In this document: positions 26,367 to 35,188 of the stretch, one piece after another | How positions within the stretch are numbered: the stretch's first letter is position 1 | How the letters are laid out: each line of letters opens with the position of its first letter | Assembly (NCBI GenBank): GCA_029968055.1 | Contig: JASCNX010000004.1 | Span: 310,001 to 374,000 of the forward strand | Origin: Xenophilus aerolatus | GTDB taxonomy: Bacteria > Pseudomonadota > Gammaproteobacteria > Burkholderiales > Burkholderiaceae_C | Length of the DNA: 64,000 nucleotides | Reading direction: 5' to 3' | Translations under genes and position numbers: made by a program | Notes under the pieces: model-generated | Told to the model about the DNA's origin: nothing | The model's input: the letters and a program-made list of their open reading frames with translations, nothing else | Database searches by the model: none

Positions 26367-27359
26367 TCAGTCCAGGGTCAGCACCGTGCACCCGGTCGTC
26401 TTGCGCGCCTCGAGGTCGCGGTGGGCCTGCTGCACGTCCTTCAGCGCGTAGCGCTGGTCGATCGGGATCTTCACCTGCCCGCTTTCCACCACGGCGAACA
26501 GGTCGTCGGCCATGGCCTGGGTGCTCTCGCGCGTGGCGATATGGGTGAAGAGCGTCGGCCGCGTGATGTACAGCGAGCCCTTGGCGCCCAGCAGGCCGAT
26601 GTTGAGCGGCGGCACCGGCCCCGAGCCGTTGCCGAAGCTCGCCAGCAGCCCGAAGGGCCGCAGGCAGGCCAGCGAACCCTCGAAGGTGTCCTTGCCGACC
26701 GAGTCGTAGACCACCTTCACGCCCCGCCCGCCGGTGATCTCCTTCACGCGCGCGGCGAAATCCTCGGTGCCGTAATCGATGGCATGCGCGGCGCCGTGCG
26801 CCAGCGCCATCCGGCACTTGGCCTCGGAGCCCGCGGTGCCGATGAGCTGCAGGCCCAGCGCCTTCGCCCACTGGCAGGCGATCAGGCCCACGCCGCCCGC
26901 CGCCGCATGGAAGAGAACGAAGTCGCCGTGCACCAGGCCCTCCACCGGCAGCGTCTTCTTGAGCAGGTACTGGGCGGTGAGGCCCTTGAGCATCATGGCG
27001 GCACCGGTCTCGAAGGAGATCGCGTCGGGCAGGCGGCACACGCACTTGGCCGGCATCACCCGCAGCTCGCAGTACGCGCCGGGCGGCTGGCTGGCATAGG
27101 CCGCGCGGTCGCCCACCTTCAGGTGCGTCACGCCCTCGCCCACCGCCTCGACCACGCCGGCCGCCTCCATGCCCAGCTGCAGCGGCATGGGGTAGGGATA
27201 CAGGCCGTTGCGCTGGTAGACGTCGATGAAGTTCAGGCCGAGCGCCTTGTGGCGGATGCGGATCTCGCCCGGGCCGGGCTCGCCCACCTCCACCTCGACG
27301 ATCTTCAGTTCTTCGGGGCCGCCTTGGCGGTCGATGCGGACGGCGAGGCTCAGGCTCAT
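26367..27359 (-). CDS. NADPH:quinone oxidoreductase (zinc-independent MDR family)
   Basis: This 330-residue reductase of the QOR type expects NADPH and a quinone or other electrophile. It shows the N-terminal GroES-like fold (ALGLNFIDVYQRNGLYPYP, LGMEAAGVV) and the Rossmann motif AAAGGVGLIACQWAKALG, with no catalytic-zinc cysteine pattern. The ATG at 27359 (MSLSLAVRIDRQGG) is the family start. A longer frame reaches into the divergent EamA gene and is rejected. It is cytoplasmic and has no clear operon partners. Confidence 0.9.
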   Translation of the reverse strand: MSLSLAVRIDRQGGPEELKIVEVEVGEPGPGEIRIRHKALGLNFIDVYQRNGLYPYPMPLQLGMEAAGVVEAVGEGVTHLKVGDRAAYASQPPGAYCELRVMPAKCVCRLPDAISFETGAAMMLKGLTAQYLLKKTLPVEGLVHGDFVLFHAAAGGVGLIACQWAKALGLQLIGTAGSEAKCRMALAHGAAHAIDYGTEDFAARVKEITGGRGVKVVYDSVGKDTFEGSLACLRPFGLLASFGNGSGPVPPLNIGLLGAKGSLYITRPTLFTHIATRESTQAMADDLFAVVESGQVKIPIDQRYALKDVQQAHRDLEARKTTGCTVLTLD

Positions 27360-27463
27360 GGTGGCGATCCAGGTCGTGAAGGAAAGGGGCCGCATCGTGC
27401 CACGAATGGCCTCGCCGGTGCAGGCGGCCGGCCCGATGGCTACAGTGGCGCCCTCTGCGCTCC

Positions 27464-28387
27464 ATGACAACGAAGACAACATCCGCCCGCGCCCACCTCG
27501 GTGCCGGCACCGCCTTGCTCCTGACCGTGCCGCCGCTGCTGTGGGCCAGCAATGCGGTGATCGGACGCCTGTTGCGCGAGCTGGTGTCGCCGCTCACGCT
27601 CAACGCGGTGCGCTGGGTGCTGGCGCTGCTGCTCCTGCTGCCGCTGGCCGCCGCGGTGCTGCGGCCCGCCAGCCCGTTGTGGACGCACTGGCGCCGCTAT
27701 GCGGTGCTGGGCCTGCTGGGCGTGGGCTGCTACAACGCGCTGCAGTACCTGGCGCTGCAGACCTCGACGCCGATCAACGTGACGCTGGTCGGCTCCAGCA
27801 TGCCGCTGTGGATGATGGCCACCGGCGCCCTGTTCTTCGGCCACCGCATCACGCGGCACGAACTGGCCGGCGCCGTGCTGTCGATGGCCGGCGTGGCGCT
27901 GGTCCTGAGCCGCGGCGACTGGCACCAGCTGCTCGCGCTGCGGCTGGTGCGGGGCGACCTGTACATGCTGCTGGCCACGATCGCCTGGTCGGTCTACAGC
28001 TGGCTGCTCACGCGCACCCACGAGCCGGCCGGCGTGCGGAGCGACTGGGCCGCCTTCCTGATGGCGCAGGTCGCTTTCGGCGTGATGTGGTCGGCGCTGT
28101 TCTCTGTGGGCGAGTGGGCCGCAGGCGACGGCTTCTTCGCATTCGACTGGCGCGTGGCCGCCGCATTGGCCTTCATTGCCATCGGGCCGGCGGTGCTTGC
28201 CTTCCGCTGCTGGGCGGCCGGGGTGCAGCGCGCGGGACCGAACGCGGCGGGCTTCTTCGTCAACCTCACGCCGCTGTTCGCGGCGATGCTCTCTGCCCTG
28301 TTCCTGGGCGAGATGCCGCACGGCTACCACGCGCTGGCCTTCGCGCTGATCGTGGCCGGGATCGTGCTGTCCTCCCGGCAGAAGTGA
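27464..28387 (+). CDS. EamA-family (DMT superfamily) transporter 1
   Basis: The 307-residue membrane protein has ten predicted helices in two EamA repeats, with the usual PPLLWASNAVIGRLL opening and conserved inner segments (SSMPLWMMATGALFFGHRIT; LTPLFAAMLSALFLGEMPHG). It is a probable metabolite exporter, with substrate unknown. A -10-like TACAGT at 27441-27446 lies so close that the 5' leader would be very short. It is divergent from the quinone reductase and convergent with the SDR gene. Confidence 0.87.
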   Translation: MTTKTTSARAHLGAGTALLLTVPPLLWASNAVIGRLLRELVSPLTLNAVRWVLALLLLLPLAAAVLRPASPLWTHWRRYAVLGLLGVGCYNALQYLALQTSTPINVTLVGSSMPLWMMATGALFFGHRITRHELAGAVLSMAGVALVLSRGDWHQLLALRLVRGDLYMLLATIAWSVYSWLLTRTHEPAGVRSDWAAFLMAQVAFGVMWSALFSVGEWAAGDGFFAFDWRVAAALAFIAIGPAVLAFRCWAAGVQRAGPNAAGFFVNLTPLFAAMLSALFLGEMPHGYHALAFALIVAGIVLSSRQK

Positions 28388-28414
28388 TGCGCGGCGGGCC
28401 ATCGCCCCGCCCGC

Positions 28415-29218
28415 TCAGTAGGTGCCGGGGTAGGCGCCGCCGTCCGCCAGCACGTTCTGGCCGGTGAGGTAGCCGGCCTGCTCGCTGCACAGGAAGGCGC
28501 AGATGGCGCCGAACTCCTCGGGGTTGCCGAAGCGGCGCGCCGGAATGGTCTTCTTGCGCGACTCCTGGACGGCCTCGATGGTCTGGCCGGTCTTCTGTGC
28601 CGTGCCGGCGGCGGTGCCGCGCAGGCGGTCGGTGTCGAAGGAGCCCGGCAGCAGGTTGTTGATGGTCACGCCCTGCGCGGCGATGCCGCTGCGCGCCACG
28701 CCCGCCACGAAGCCCGTCAGCCCGCTGCGCGCGCCGTTGGACAGGCCCAGGATGTCGATCGGCGCCTTCACCGAACTGGAGGTGATGTTGACGATGCGGC
28801 CCCAGCCGCGCGCGGCCATGCCGTCGACGGTCGCCTTGATCAGCTCGATGGGCGTGAGCATGTTGGCGTCCACGGCCTTGATCCACGCCTCGCGGTCCCA
28901 GGTGCGGAAGTCGCCCGGCGGCGGGCCGCCGGCGTTGGTGACGACGATGTCGTAGTCGGCGTGCAGCGCGAACACCGCCGCGCGGCCCTCGGGCGTCGTG
29001 ATGTCGGCCGCCACGTGCTTGACGAACGGACCTGCGGCGCCCGCCCCGCCTGCGCGGGCAGCGATCAATTTGCTGGCGGCTGCCTCCAGCGCCTCGGCGC
29101 CGCGCGCCACGATCACGACGTTGACGCCTTCCTGCACCAGCGCCAGCGCGCAGCCGTAGCCGAGGCCCTTGCTTGCGCCGCATACCAGCGCGGTCTTTCC
29201 TGCGATGCCCAGATCCAT
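28415..29218 (-). CDS. SDR family oxidoreductase with altered catalytic motif
   Basis: The 267-residue Rossmann protein has the cofactor loop GASKGLGYG and NAGG (VTNAGGPPPGDF) plus NITSSSV. The classical active-site YxxxK is missing: where YGASK is expected the protein reads LSNGARSGL, so Ser and Arg replace Tyr and Lys. Similar SDRs exist in actinobacteria and proteobacteria and may have a modified or non-oxidoreductive role. The ending GQNVLADGGAYPGTY is typical of SDRs. It lies just downstream of, and co-oriented with, a second EamA transporter. Confidence 0.85.
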   Translation of the reverse strand: MDLGIAGKTALVCGASKGLGYGCALALVQEGVNVVIVARGAEALEAAASKLIAARAGGAGAAGPFVKHVAADITTPEGRAAVFALHADYDIVVTNAGGPPPGDFRTWDREAWIKAVDANMLTPIELIKATVDGMAARGWGRIVNITSSSVKAPIDILGLSNGARSGLTGFVAGVARSGIAAQGVTINNLLPGSFDTDRLRGTAAGTAQKTGQTIEAVQESRKKTIPARRFGNPEEFGAICAFLCSEQAGYLTGQNVLADGGAYPGTY

Positions 29219-29255
29219 GTGTTTGCTCCTTGTCGGTGGTGGGAAGGCGCGGCGC

Positions 29256-30179
29256 TCAACGGCCGGCGCGCGTGAAGACGAAGATGCCGGCAATGACGAG
29301 CGCCGTGCCGGCCGCGATCCAGGCGGTGAAGGGCTCGCCCAGGATCACGACGCCCATGAGGATGGTCGACATCGGGCCGATCATGCCGGTCTGTGCGGCC
29401 ACGGCGGCGCCGATGCGCTCGATGGCCATCATCACCGCGAGCACCGGCACCGCGGTGCACAGGGTGGCGTTGAGCACCGACAGCCAGATCACCTGCGGCG
29501 CCAGATCGAACACCGCGCCCACGGGCCGCAGCACCAGGTACTGGCCGATGCACAGCAGGCAGGCCACGCTGGTCGCCAGGCCGACCAGCCGCAGCGAGCC
29601 CAGGCGCTTGACGAACTCGCCGCTCCACACGAGGTAGACGGCATAGCTCACCGCGCTCAAGAAGACCAGCAGCGTGCCCCAGGCCGCCGCGCGGCTCTGG
29701 CCGATCTGCAGTTCGTGGCCGAAGACCAGCATCACGCCGGCGTAGCTGATGGCCATGCCCAGCAGTTGAGCGCGGCGGATGCGCCGGCCGTACGCCAGCC
29801 AGCCGAAGAGCAGCACCAGCGTGGGGTTGAGGTACAGGATCAGCCGCTCCAGGCTGGCCGTGATGTAGGCCAGGCCGGCGAAGTCGAGGAAGCTCGCCAG
29901 GTAATAGCCGGTGACGCCCAGCCCCAGCACGCCCATCCAGTCGCGCCGCGTGAGCGGCGGCTTGCCGCGGCCGGCCCACCAGGCCATGACGGCGAACAGC
30001 GGCAGCGCGAAGAGCATGCGCAGCATGATCAGCGTCACCGCGTCGACGCCGTAACGGTACGCCAGCTTGACGATGATGGCCTTGCCGCTGAAGGCGATGG
30101 CGCCGAAGGAGGCCAGCGCCAGGCCGGGCGCTATGGATTTCGCAGCTGCTTGCGCAGGCAGGGCGGGCGTTGCGGGCAC
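29256..30179 (-). CDS. EamA-family (DMT superfamily) transporter 2
   Basis: This second ten-helix drug/metabolite exporter (307 aa) has segments such as FSGKAIIVKLAYRYGVDAV, ERLILYLNPTLVLLFGWLAYGRRI and a GEPFTAWIA end. Only about 38 bases separate it from the SDR gene on the same strand. The start is uncertain: the assigned GTG at 30179 lacks a ribosome-binding site, and the first 17 codons lie in sequence resembling a dispersed repeat (30130-30180). The true first residue may be different, but the core of the protein is clear. Confidence 0.85.
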   Translation of the reverse strand: MPATPALPAQAAAKSIAPGLALASFGAIAFSGKAIIVKLAYRYGVDAVTLIMLRMLFALPLFAVMAWWAGRGKPPLTRRDWMGVLGLGVTGYYLASFLDFAGLAYITASLERLILYLNPTLVLLFGWLAYGRRIRRAQLLGMAISYAGVMLVFGHELQIGQSRAAAWGTLLVFLSAVSYAVYLVWSGEFVKRLGSLRLVGLATSVACLLCIGQYLVLRPVGAVFDLAPQVIWLSVLNATLCTAVPVLAVMMAIERIGAAVAAQTGMIGPMSTILMGVVILGEPFTAWIAAGTALVIAGIFVFTRAGR

Positions 30180-30180
30180 T
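30130..30180. repeat. Probable dispersed repeat copy at the N-terminus of EamA transporter 2
   Basis: 30130-30146 matches the copy at 8594-8610 in 11 of 17 positions, then continues into TGCTTGCGCAGG and a final T-tract. These features fit the same repeat family. It covers the first codons of the transporter gene. Confidence 0.35.
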
Positions 30181-30288
30181 TTTTTGTTCTGGAAGCTCAG
30201 CCCCGGATGTTCGCACGCATGGCGCCGGTGCGCCGACGTGTCCGGCGATGCCCCCGCGCGCCGCTGGCGGGGGCGGGCCGGCCGTGGT

Positions 30289-31917
30289 TCAGTACCCGGC
30301 GGCCAGCCCGTCGCGCCGCGGGTCGCTGGCGATGACGTAGCCTTCCTCGGAGGGTTTGCCCTTTTCCTCGCCCACGCGCCAGATGAACTGGCCGGCGCCG
30401 AAGTCCTGGTACGAGTCGTTGATGACCTCGACCTCGTGGCCCAGGTCCTTCAGGCCCTGCACGGTGGCCGGGTTCATCGCCGCCTCGACGTTGATCGCGC
30501 GGCCGGCGTTGAAGCGCCAGCGCGGCGCGTCGCAGGCGGCCTGCGGGTTCTGGCCGTAGTCGATCATGCGCACCAGGGTCTGCAGGTGGCCCTGCGGCTG
30601 CATGTTCCCGCCCATCACGCCGAAGCTCATGATCGGCTGGCCCTTCTTGGTGAGGAAGGCCGGGATGATGGTGTGGAAGGGCCGCTTGCCCGGCGCCACC
30701 TGGTTGGGGCTGCCGTCCTTCAGGCTGAAGCCGTGGCCGCGGTTCTGCAGGCTGATGCCGAAGGTGGGCTCGACGCAGCCGGAGCCGAAGCCCATGTAGT
30801 TGCTCTGGATGAAGCTGACCATCATGCCGTTCTCGTCGGCCGCCGTGAGGTAGATGGTGCCGCCCTTGACCGGGTTGCCGGCCTGGAAGTCCTGCGCGCG
30901 CTTCGGGTCGATGAGCTTCGCACGCGATGCGAGGTAGGCGTCGTCGAGCATCTGCTCGGTCGTCACCTCCATCGCGCCGCGCTCCGCCACATAGCGGTAC
31001 ACATCGGCAAAGGCGAGCTTCATGGCCTCGATCTGCAGGTGCTGCGACTGCACCGAATCGACCGGCAGTGCCGCGATGTCGAAGTGCGAGAGGATGCCCA
31101 GGGCGATCAGCGCCGCGATGCCCTGCCCGTTGGGCGGGATCTCGTGCAGCGTGTAGCCGCGGTACTCGCGCTCCACGGGCGTGACCCACTCGGGCTTCCA
31201 GGCCGCGAGGTCGCTGGCCTTCAGGCTGCCGCCGTTCGCGGTCGAGAACGCCTCGAGCGCCGCCGCGATCTCGCCGCGGTAGAAGGATTCGCCCTTGCTG
31301 CCCGCGATGGATCTCAGCGCGCGCGCCGCCGCGGGGAATTTGAACAGCTCGCCCACCTTGGGCGAGCGGCCCCAGGGCAGGAAGACGTCGGCGAAGCCCG
31401 GCTGGTCCTTGAGGATCGGCGTGGCCGCATCCCACTTCTGCTGCACCACCGGCGGCACCAGATAGCCGCGCTCGGCGATCTCGATGGCCGGTGCCATGAG
31501 GTCGGCGAAGGGCAGCTTGCCGAAGCGTTCCGACAACGCGGCCCAGGCGCCCACGGCACCGGGCACGGTGACCGAGTCGATGCCGCGCATCGGCGGCGTG
31601 GCCGCATCGGCGCCGTACTTCTTGCGGAAGTAGTCCGGCGTCCAGCCCGCGGGTGCACAGCCCGAGCTGTTGAGGCCGTGCAGCTGCTGCCCGTCCCACA
31701 GGATGCAGAAGGCGTCGGAACCCAGGCCGTTGCTCACGGGCTCCACCAGCGTCATCGCGGCCGCGGCGGCGATCGCCGCGTCCACCGCGTTGCCACCTTG
31801 CTGCAGCATGCGCAGGCCGGCCTGCGCCGCCAGCGGATGCGAGGTCGACACCACGTTGCGGGCGAACACCGGAATGCGGGTCGAGAGGTAGGGGTTGGCG
31901 TAGTCGAAGTGCTTCAT
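30289..31917 (-). CDS. Gamma-glutamyltransferase-family (Ntn-hydrolase) protein
   Basis: The 542-residue enzyme has the GGT fold: N-terminal NVVSTSHPLAAQAGLRMLQQGGNAVDAA, the autoprocessing Thr at about residue 354 in KGGTIYLTAADENG, and the substrate segment YMGFGSGCVEPTFG. The small subunit after cleavage would be ~190 aa. Unlike periplasmic Ggt, no signal peptide is seen (MKHFDYANPYLS), so it is likely cytoplasmic. It is the last gene after the TctC binding protein (46-base gap), suggesting that it processes an imported gamma-glutamyl or acylamino compound. Real substrate is unknown. Confidence 0.85.
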   Translation of the reverse strand: MKHFDYANPYLSTRIPVFARNVVSTSHPLAAQAGLRMLQQGGNAVDAAIAAAAAMTLVEPVSNGLGSDAFCILWDGQQLHGLNSSGCAPAGWTPDYFRKKYGADAATPPMRGIDSVTVPGAVGAWAALSERFGKLPFADLMAPAIEIAERGYLVPPVVQQKWDAATPILKDQPGFADVFLPWGRSPKVGELFKFPAAARALRSIAGSKGESFYRGEIAAALEAFSTANGGSLKASDLAAWKPEWVTPVEREYRGYTLHEIPPNGQGIAALIALGILSHFDIAALPVDSVQSQHLQIEAMKLAFADVYRYVAERGAMEVTTEQMLDDAYLASRAKLIDPKRAQDFQAGNPVKGGTIYLTAADENGMMVSFIQSNYMGFGSGCVEPTFGISLQNRGHGFSLKDGSPNQVAPGKRPFHTIIPAFLTKKGQPIMSFGVMGGNMQPQGHLQTLVRMIDYGQNPQAACDAPRWRFNAGRAINVEAAMNPATVQGLKDLGHEVEVINDSYQDFGAGQFIWRVGEEKGKPSEEGYVIASDPRRDGLAAGY

Positions 31918-31963
31918 GTCAACGAGGCGGGCGGGGTGAGGACGGGAATGGGGCGGGCGGCGA

Positions 31964-32929
31964 TCAGTCGCCGGTGATCTTGCGCTCGACGATGATCTTC
32001 TTCCATTTGGCGGCGTCCTGCGCCACCAGCTGGGCGAACTGCGCCGGCGTGCCGGTGGCAGGCTCGATGCCCAGCTTGGCCAGCTTGTCGCGCAGTTCCG
32101 GGTCGCTCATCGCCTGGCTGGCGGCGGCGTTGACGCGCGTCACCAGCTCCGGCGGCAGCCCCCTCGGGCCGTACAACCCGAACCAAGTGGTCGATTCGAA
32201 ACCCGGCAGCGTGTCGGCCACCGGGGGCAGGTCGGGCGCGAGCGGGCTGCGCTTCGCAGACGTCACGGCCAGCGCACGCAGCCGCCCGTCGCGCACGAAG
32301 GGCAGGCCGGTGGGCAGCGAGTCGAAGAGCACGTCGACCTTGCCGCTCATGAGGTCGGGCATGGCGAGCGCCGTGCCCTTGTAGGGAATGTGCGTGACGA
32401 ACACGCCGGCCATCGACTTGAAGAGCTCGGCCGTCAGCTGCACGATGGTGCCGTTGCCGCTGGAGGCGTAGTTGAGCTTGCCGGGGTTCTTCTTCGCGTG
32501 GTCGATCCACTCGCGCACCGACCTGGCTGGCGAGTCGTTCGGCACCAGCATGATGCTCGGCGCGTCGCCCACGTGGCCGATGGGCGTGAAGTCGCGCACC
32601 GTGTCGTAGGGCAGCCTGGGGTTGATCGACGGGCCGATCGAATGCGTGCTGGTGGTCGCCAGCAGCAGCGTGTAGCCGTCGGGCGCCGCCTTGGCCGCGA
32701 GGTCGGAACCGATGGCGCCGCCGGCGCCCGGCTTGTTGTCGACCACCAGCGTGGTGCCGAGCTTCTCGCCCATCTTCTGCGACAGGGTGCGCGCGAACAG
32801 GTCGGTGGCGCCGCCCGCTGGAAAGGGAACGACCAGGCGGATCGGCCGGGCGGGCCAGGCCTGGGCATGCGCGCCGAGGGCGGGGAGTGCGCCGGCCGCG
32901 GCGGCCAGCATCAGGTGTCTGCGTTGCAT
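31964..32929 (-). CDS. Tripartite tricarboxylate transporter substrate-binding protein (Bug/TctC family)
   Basis: This 321-residue periplasmic binding protein of the large Bug family has a signal with a twin Arg (MQRRHLMLAAAAG, cleavage near AHA at residue 22), then WPARPIRLVVPFPAGGATD, PDGYTLLLATTSTHSI and SGNGTIVQLTAELF. The ATG at 32929 fits; an earlier frame adds ~40 unlikely residues. It lies downstream of tctBA but behind a terminator at 33083-33109, so it probably has its own promoter. The ligand cannot be read from sequence. Confidence 0.88.
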   Translation of the reverse strand: MQRRHLMLAAAAGALPALGAHAQAWPARPIRLVVPFPAGGATDLFARTLSQKMGEKLGTTLVVDNKPGAGGAIGSDLAAKAAPDGYTLLLATTSTHSIGPSINPRLPYDTVRDFTPIGHVGDAPSIMLVPNDSPARSVREWIDHAKKNPGKLNYASSGNGTIVQLTAELFKSMAGVFVTHIPYKGTALAMPDLMSGKVDVLFDSLPTGLPFVRDGRLRALAVTSAKRSPLAPDLPPVADTLPGFESTTWFGLYGPRGLPPELVTRVNAAASQAMSDPELRDKLAKLGIEPATGTPAQFAQLVAQDAAKWKKIIVERKITGD

Positions 32930-33026
32930 GGAGGGCTGCGAGAAGGGATCGAAGGCGCGGACCGCCGGACGGGCGCCCGGCACACGTGCCGGCGCCGATT
33001 GGAGCGCGAAGGCAGGCCGAACGGAA

Positions 33027-33049
33027 ATGGATTTATTTGATGAATCCAT
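33027..33049. promoter_or_regulatory. LysR-type dyad upstream of the TctC gene
   Basis: ATGGATT and AATCCAT form a perfect inverted pair with a 9-base spacer, about 100 bases before the TctC start. It contains the T-N11-A pattern of LysR sites. Its left side resembles sequence in front of the LysR gene at 24857-24874. Confidence 0.35.
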
Positions 33050-33082
33050 GAGTCAGCCGCATCAATGACCTGGGCAGCGCCC

Positions 33083-33109
33083 AAGAAAAACGGCACCCGA
33101 AGGTGCCGT
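33083..33109 (-). terminator. Rho-independent terminator of the tctBA operon
   Basis: Read on the minus strand: ACGGCACC, the tetraloop TTCG, GGTGCCGT, then five T residues. The stem is closed by C and G around UUCG, an especially stable form. It lies 27 bases past the TctA stop. Confidence 0.85.
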
Positions 33110-33135
33110 CATGGTTCAGTCGCAGGCCGTCGCGC

Positions 33136-34647
33136 TCATTCCTCGACGAAAGCCTCCTGCCGCTTGGACTTCACCGAAGGCAGCAGCACGATCACGATCA
33201 GCAGGGCCGCCGCGACCAGCAGGCCGGCCGAGATCGGCCGCGTGACCAGCACCGACCAGTCGCCGCGCGAGAGCAGCAGCGCCCGGCGCAGGTTCTCTTC
33301 CATCATCGGCCCCAGGATGAAGCCCAGCAGCAGCGGTGCCGGCTCGCAACCGAGCTTGATGAAGGCATAGCCGATCACGCCGAAGATGCCCACCATCCAG
33401 ATGTCGAAGGTGTTGTTGTTGGTGGAGTACACGCCGATCGCGCAGAACAGCACGATGGACGGGAACAGCCACTTGTAGGGGATGGTCAGCAGCTTGATCC
33501 ACATGCCGATCAGCGGCAGGTTCAGCACGATCAGCATCAGGTTGCCGATCCACATCGAGGCGATCAGGCCCCAGAACAGCTCGGGGTTGCTGGTCATGAC
33601 CTGCGGGCCGGGCTGGATGTTGTGGATCGTCATCGCACCGACCATCAGCGCCATCACCGGGTTGGGCGGGATGCCCAGCGTCAGCAGCGGGATGAAGGAG
33701 GTCTGCGCGCCGGCGTTGTTGGCCGACTCGGGGCCGGCCACGCCGCGGATGTTGCCCTTGCCGAAAGGAACCTCGCCGGGCTTGAGCTTGAGCTTCTTCT
33801 CCATCGTGTACGACGCGAACGACGACAGCAGCGCACCACCGCCGGGCAGGATGCCCAGGGCCGAGCCCAGGGCCGTCCCGCGCAGCACGGCCGGCGTCAT
33901 CAGCTTGAAGTCTTCCTTGGTCGGCCACAGGCCGTGCAGCTTGGCGATGTTGCCCTCGCGCTCTTCCTCGGGCTTGGACAGGTTGGCGATGATCTCGCCG
34001 TAGCCGAACACGCCCATGGCGATGGCGATGAAGCCGATGCCGTCGGTCAGCTCGGGGATGTCGAAGGAGAAGCGCGCCACGCCGGAGTTGACGTCGGTGC
34101 CCACCAGGCCCATCAGCAGGCCCAGCACGATCATGCAGATCGCCTTGAGCAGCGAGCCCGAGGCCAGCACCACCGCGCCGATCAGGCCCAGCACCATGAG
34201 GCTGAAGTACTCGGCCGGGCCGAACTTGAAAGCCAGTTCGGTCAGCGGCGGCGCGAAGGCGGCCAGGATGAGCGTGCCGACGCAGCCGGCGAAGAAGGAG
34301 CCCAGGCCGGCGGCCGCGAGTGCCGCCCCTCCCCGCCCCTGCTTGGCCATCTGGTGGCCGTCGATCACCGTGACGACCGAGGCCGATTCCCCGGGCAGGT
34401 TGACCAGGATGGCGGTGGTCGAGCCGCCGTACTGCGACCCGTAGTAGATGCCGGCCAGCATGATGAGCGCGGCCACGGGCGGCAGGGCGTAGGTGGCCGG
34501 CAGCAGCATCGCGATGGTGGCGACCGGGCCGATGCCCGGCAACACGCCGATCAGCGTGCCCAGCAGGCAGCCGACGAAGGCGTAGATCAGGTTCTGCAGC
34601 GTGAAGGCCGCACCGAACCCCAGGGAGAGATTGGCAATGAGATCCAT
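33136..34647 (-). CDS. tctA: Tripartite tricarboxylate transporter large membrane subunit
   Basis: TctA, 503 residues, has about twelve membrane helices. The family signatures are ANLSLGFGAAFTLQNLIYAFVG, LIGVLPGIGPVATIAMLLPAT, YYGSQYGGSTTAILVNLPGE and the second-half PGGGALLSSFASYTMEKK. It forms the sodium- or proton-linked channel that works with TctB and a TctC binding protein, either the one here or another of the many Bug proteins expected in the genome. It starts 14 bases after the tctB stop and ends at a UUCG terminator. Confidence 0.95.
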   Translation of the reverse strand: MDLIANLSLGFGAAFTLQNLIYAFVGCLLGTLIGVLPGIGPVATIAMLLPATYALPPVAALIMLAGIYYGSQYGGSTTAILVNLPGESASVVTVIDGHQMAKQGRGGAALAAAGLGSFFAGCVGTLILAAFAPPLTELAFKFGPAEYFSLMVLGLIGAVVLASGSLLKAICMIVLGLLMGLVGTDVNSGVARFSFDIPELTDGIGFIAIAMGVFGYGEIIANLSKPEEEREGNIAKLHGLWPTKEDFKLMTPAVLRGTALGSALGILPGGGALLSSFASYTMEKKLKLKPGEVPFGKGNIRGVAGPESANNAGAQTSFIPLLTLGIPPNPVMALMVGAMTIHNIQPGPQVMTSNPELFWGLIASMWIGNLMLIVLNLPLIGMWIKLLTIPYKWLFPSIVLFCAIGVYSTNNNTFDIWMVGIFGVIGYAFIKLGCEPAPLLLGFILGPMMEENLRRALLLSRGDWSVLVTRPISAGLLVAAALLIVIVLLPSVKSKRQEAFVEE

Positions 34648-34661
34648 GGTGAAGCTTCCGA

Positions 34662-35150
34662 TCAGCCCGTGATGAAGGTGGGCCAGACCTGGAACTGCAG
34701 CTTCAGGCCGACGATGAAGGTGAGGTAGCTGCCGATCGCGAGGATGGTGGCGAGGATCAGGGCCCCCTTCAGCGAGAAGTGCTGGCCGGCCGCCGAGGCG
34801 ATGAGGGTCAGCGCGTAGATCGCGATCACCAGCCCCATCGCCGGCAGGCCGATGCTGGGCAGGCCGCCGAGCAGGATGCCGAACATCAGGTTGGCCACGA
34901 TGATCATGACCAGCGGCTTCCACGCGATCTTGCCGATGCGCTCGCCGTCTTCGGTCTCGACGACCAGCGAGCCCAGGATCACGCCCGCGCCAAGAATGGC
35001 CAGCAGGATGCCCAGCACGAGCGGGAAGTAGCCCGGCCCCATGCGCGCTCCTGTGCCCACGTTGTAGGTGGTCGCCCCCCAGGCGAAGCCGATGCCCACC
35101 AGCGTGAACATCAGGCCCGAGAAAAAGTCCTTCTGACTTTTGAATTTCAC
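34662..35150 (-). CDS. tctB: Tripartite tricarboxylate transporter small membrane subunit
   Basis: TctB, 162 residues, has four hydrophobic helices and the motif ARMGPGYFPLVLG that marks the family. The start codon is GTG at 35150 (VKFKSQKDFFSG), supported by AGGAGA just upstream; a longer frame back to 35270 gives a non-family N-terminus. It is the first gene of the tctBA operon. An upstream pair of direct repeats (35189-35207) may be a regulator site. Confidence 0.9.
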   Translation of the reverse strand: MKFKSQKDFFSGLMFTLVGIGFAWGATTYNVGTGARMGPGYFPLVLGILLAILGAGVILGSLVVETEDGERIGKIAWKPLVMIIVANLMFGILLGGLPSIGLPAMGLVIAIYALTLIASAAGQHFSLKGALILATILAIGSYLTFIVGLKLQFQVWPTFITG

Positions 35151-35188
35151 GAACGGTCTCCTGATACGAAAACAGACCGGCGGATTGT

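Noticed and set aside
30250-30273. GC-rich hairpin after the GGT-like gene
   Set aside because: Stem CCCCCGC/GCGGGGG exists but no T-run follows on the minus strand, so it is not called as a terminator.
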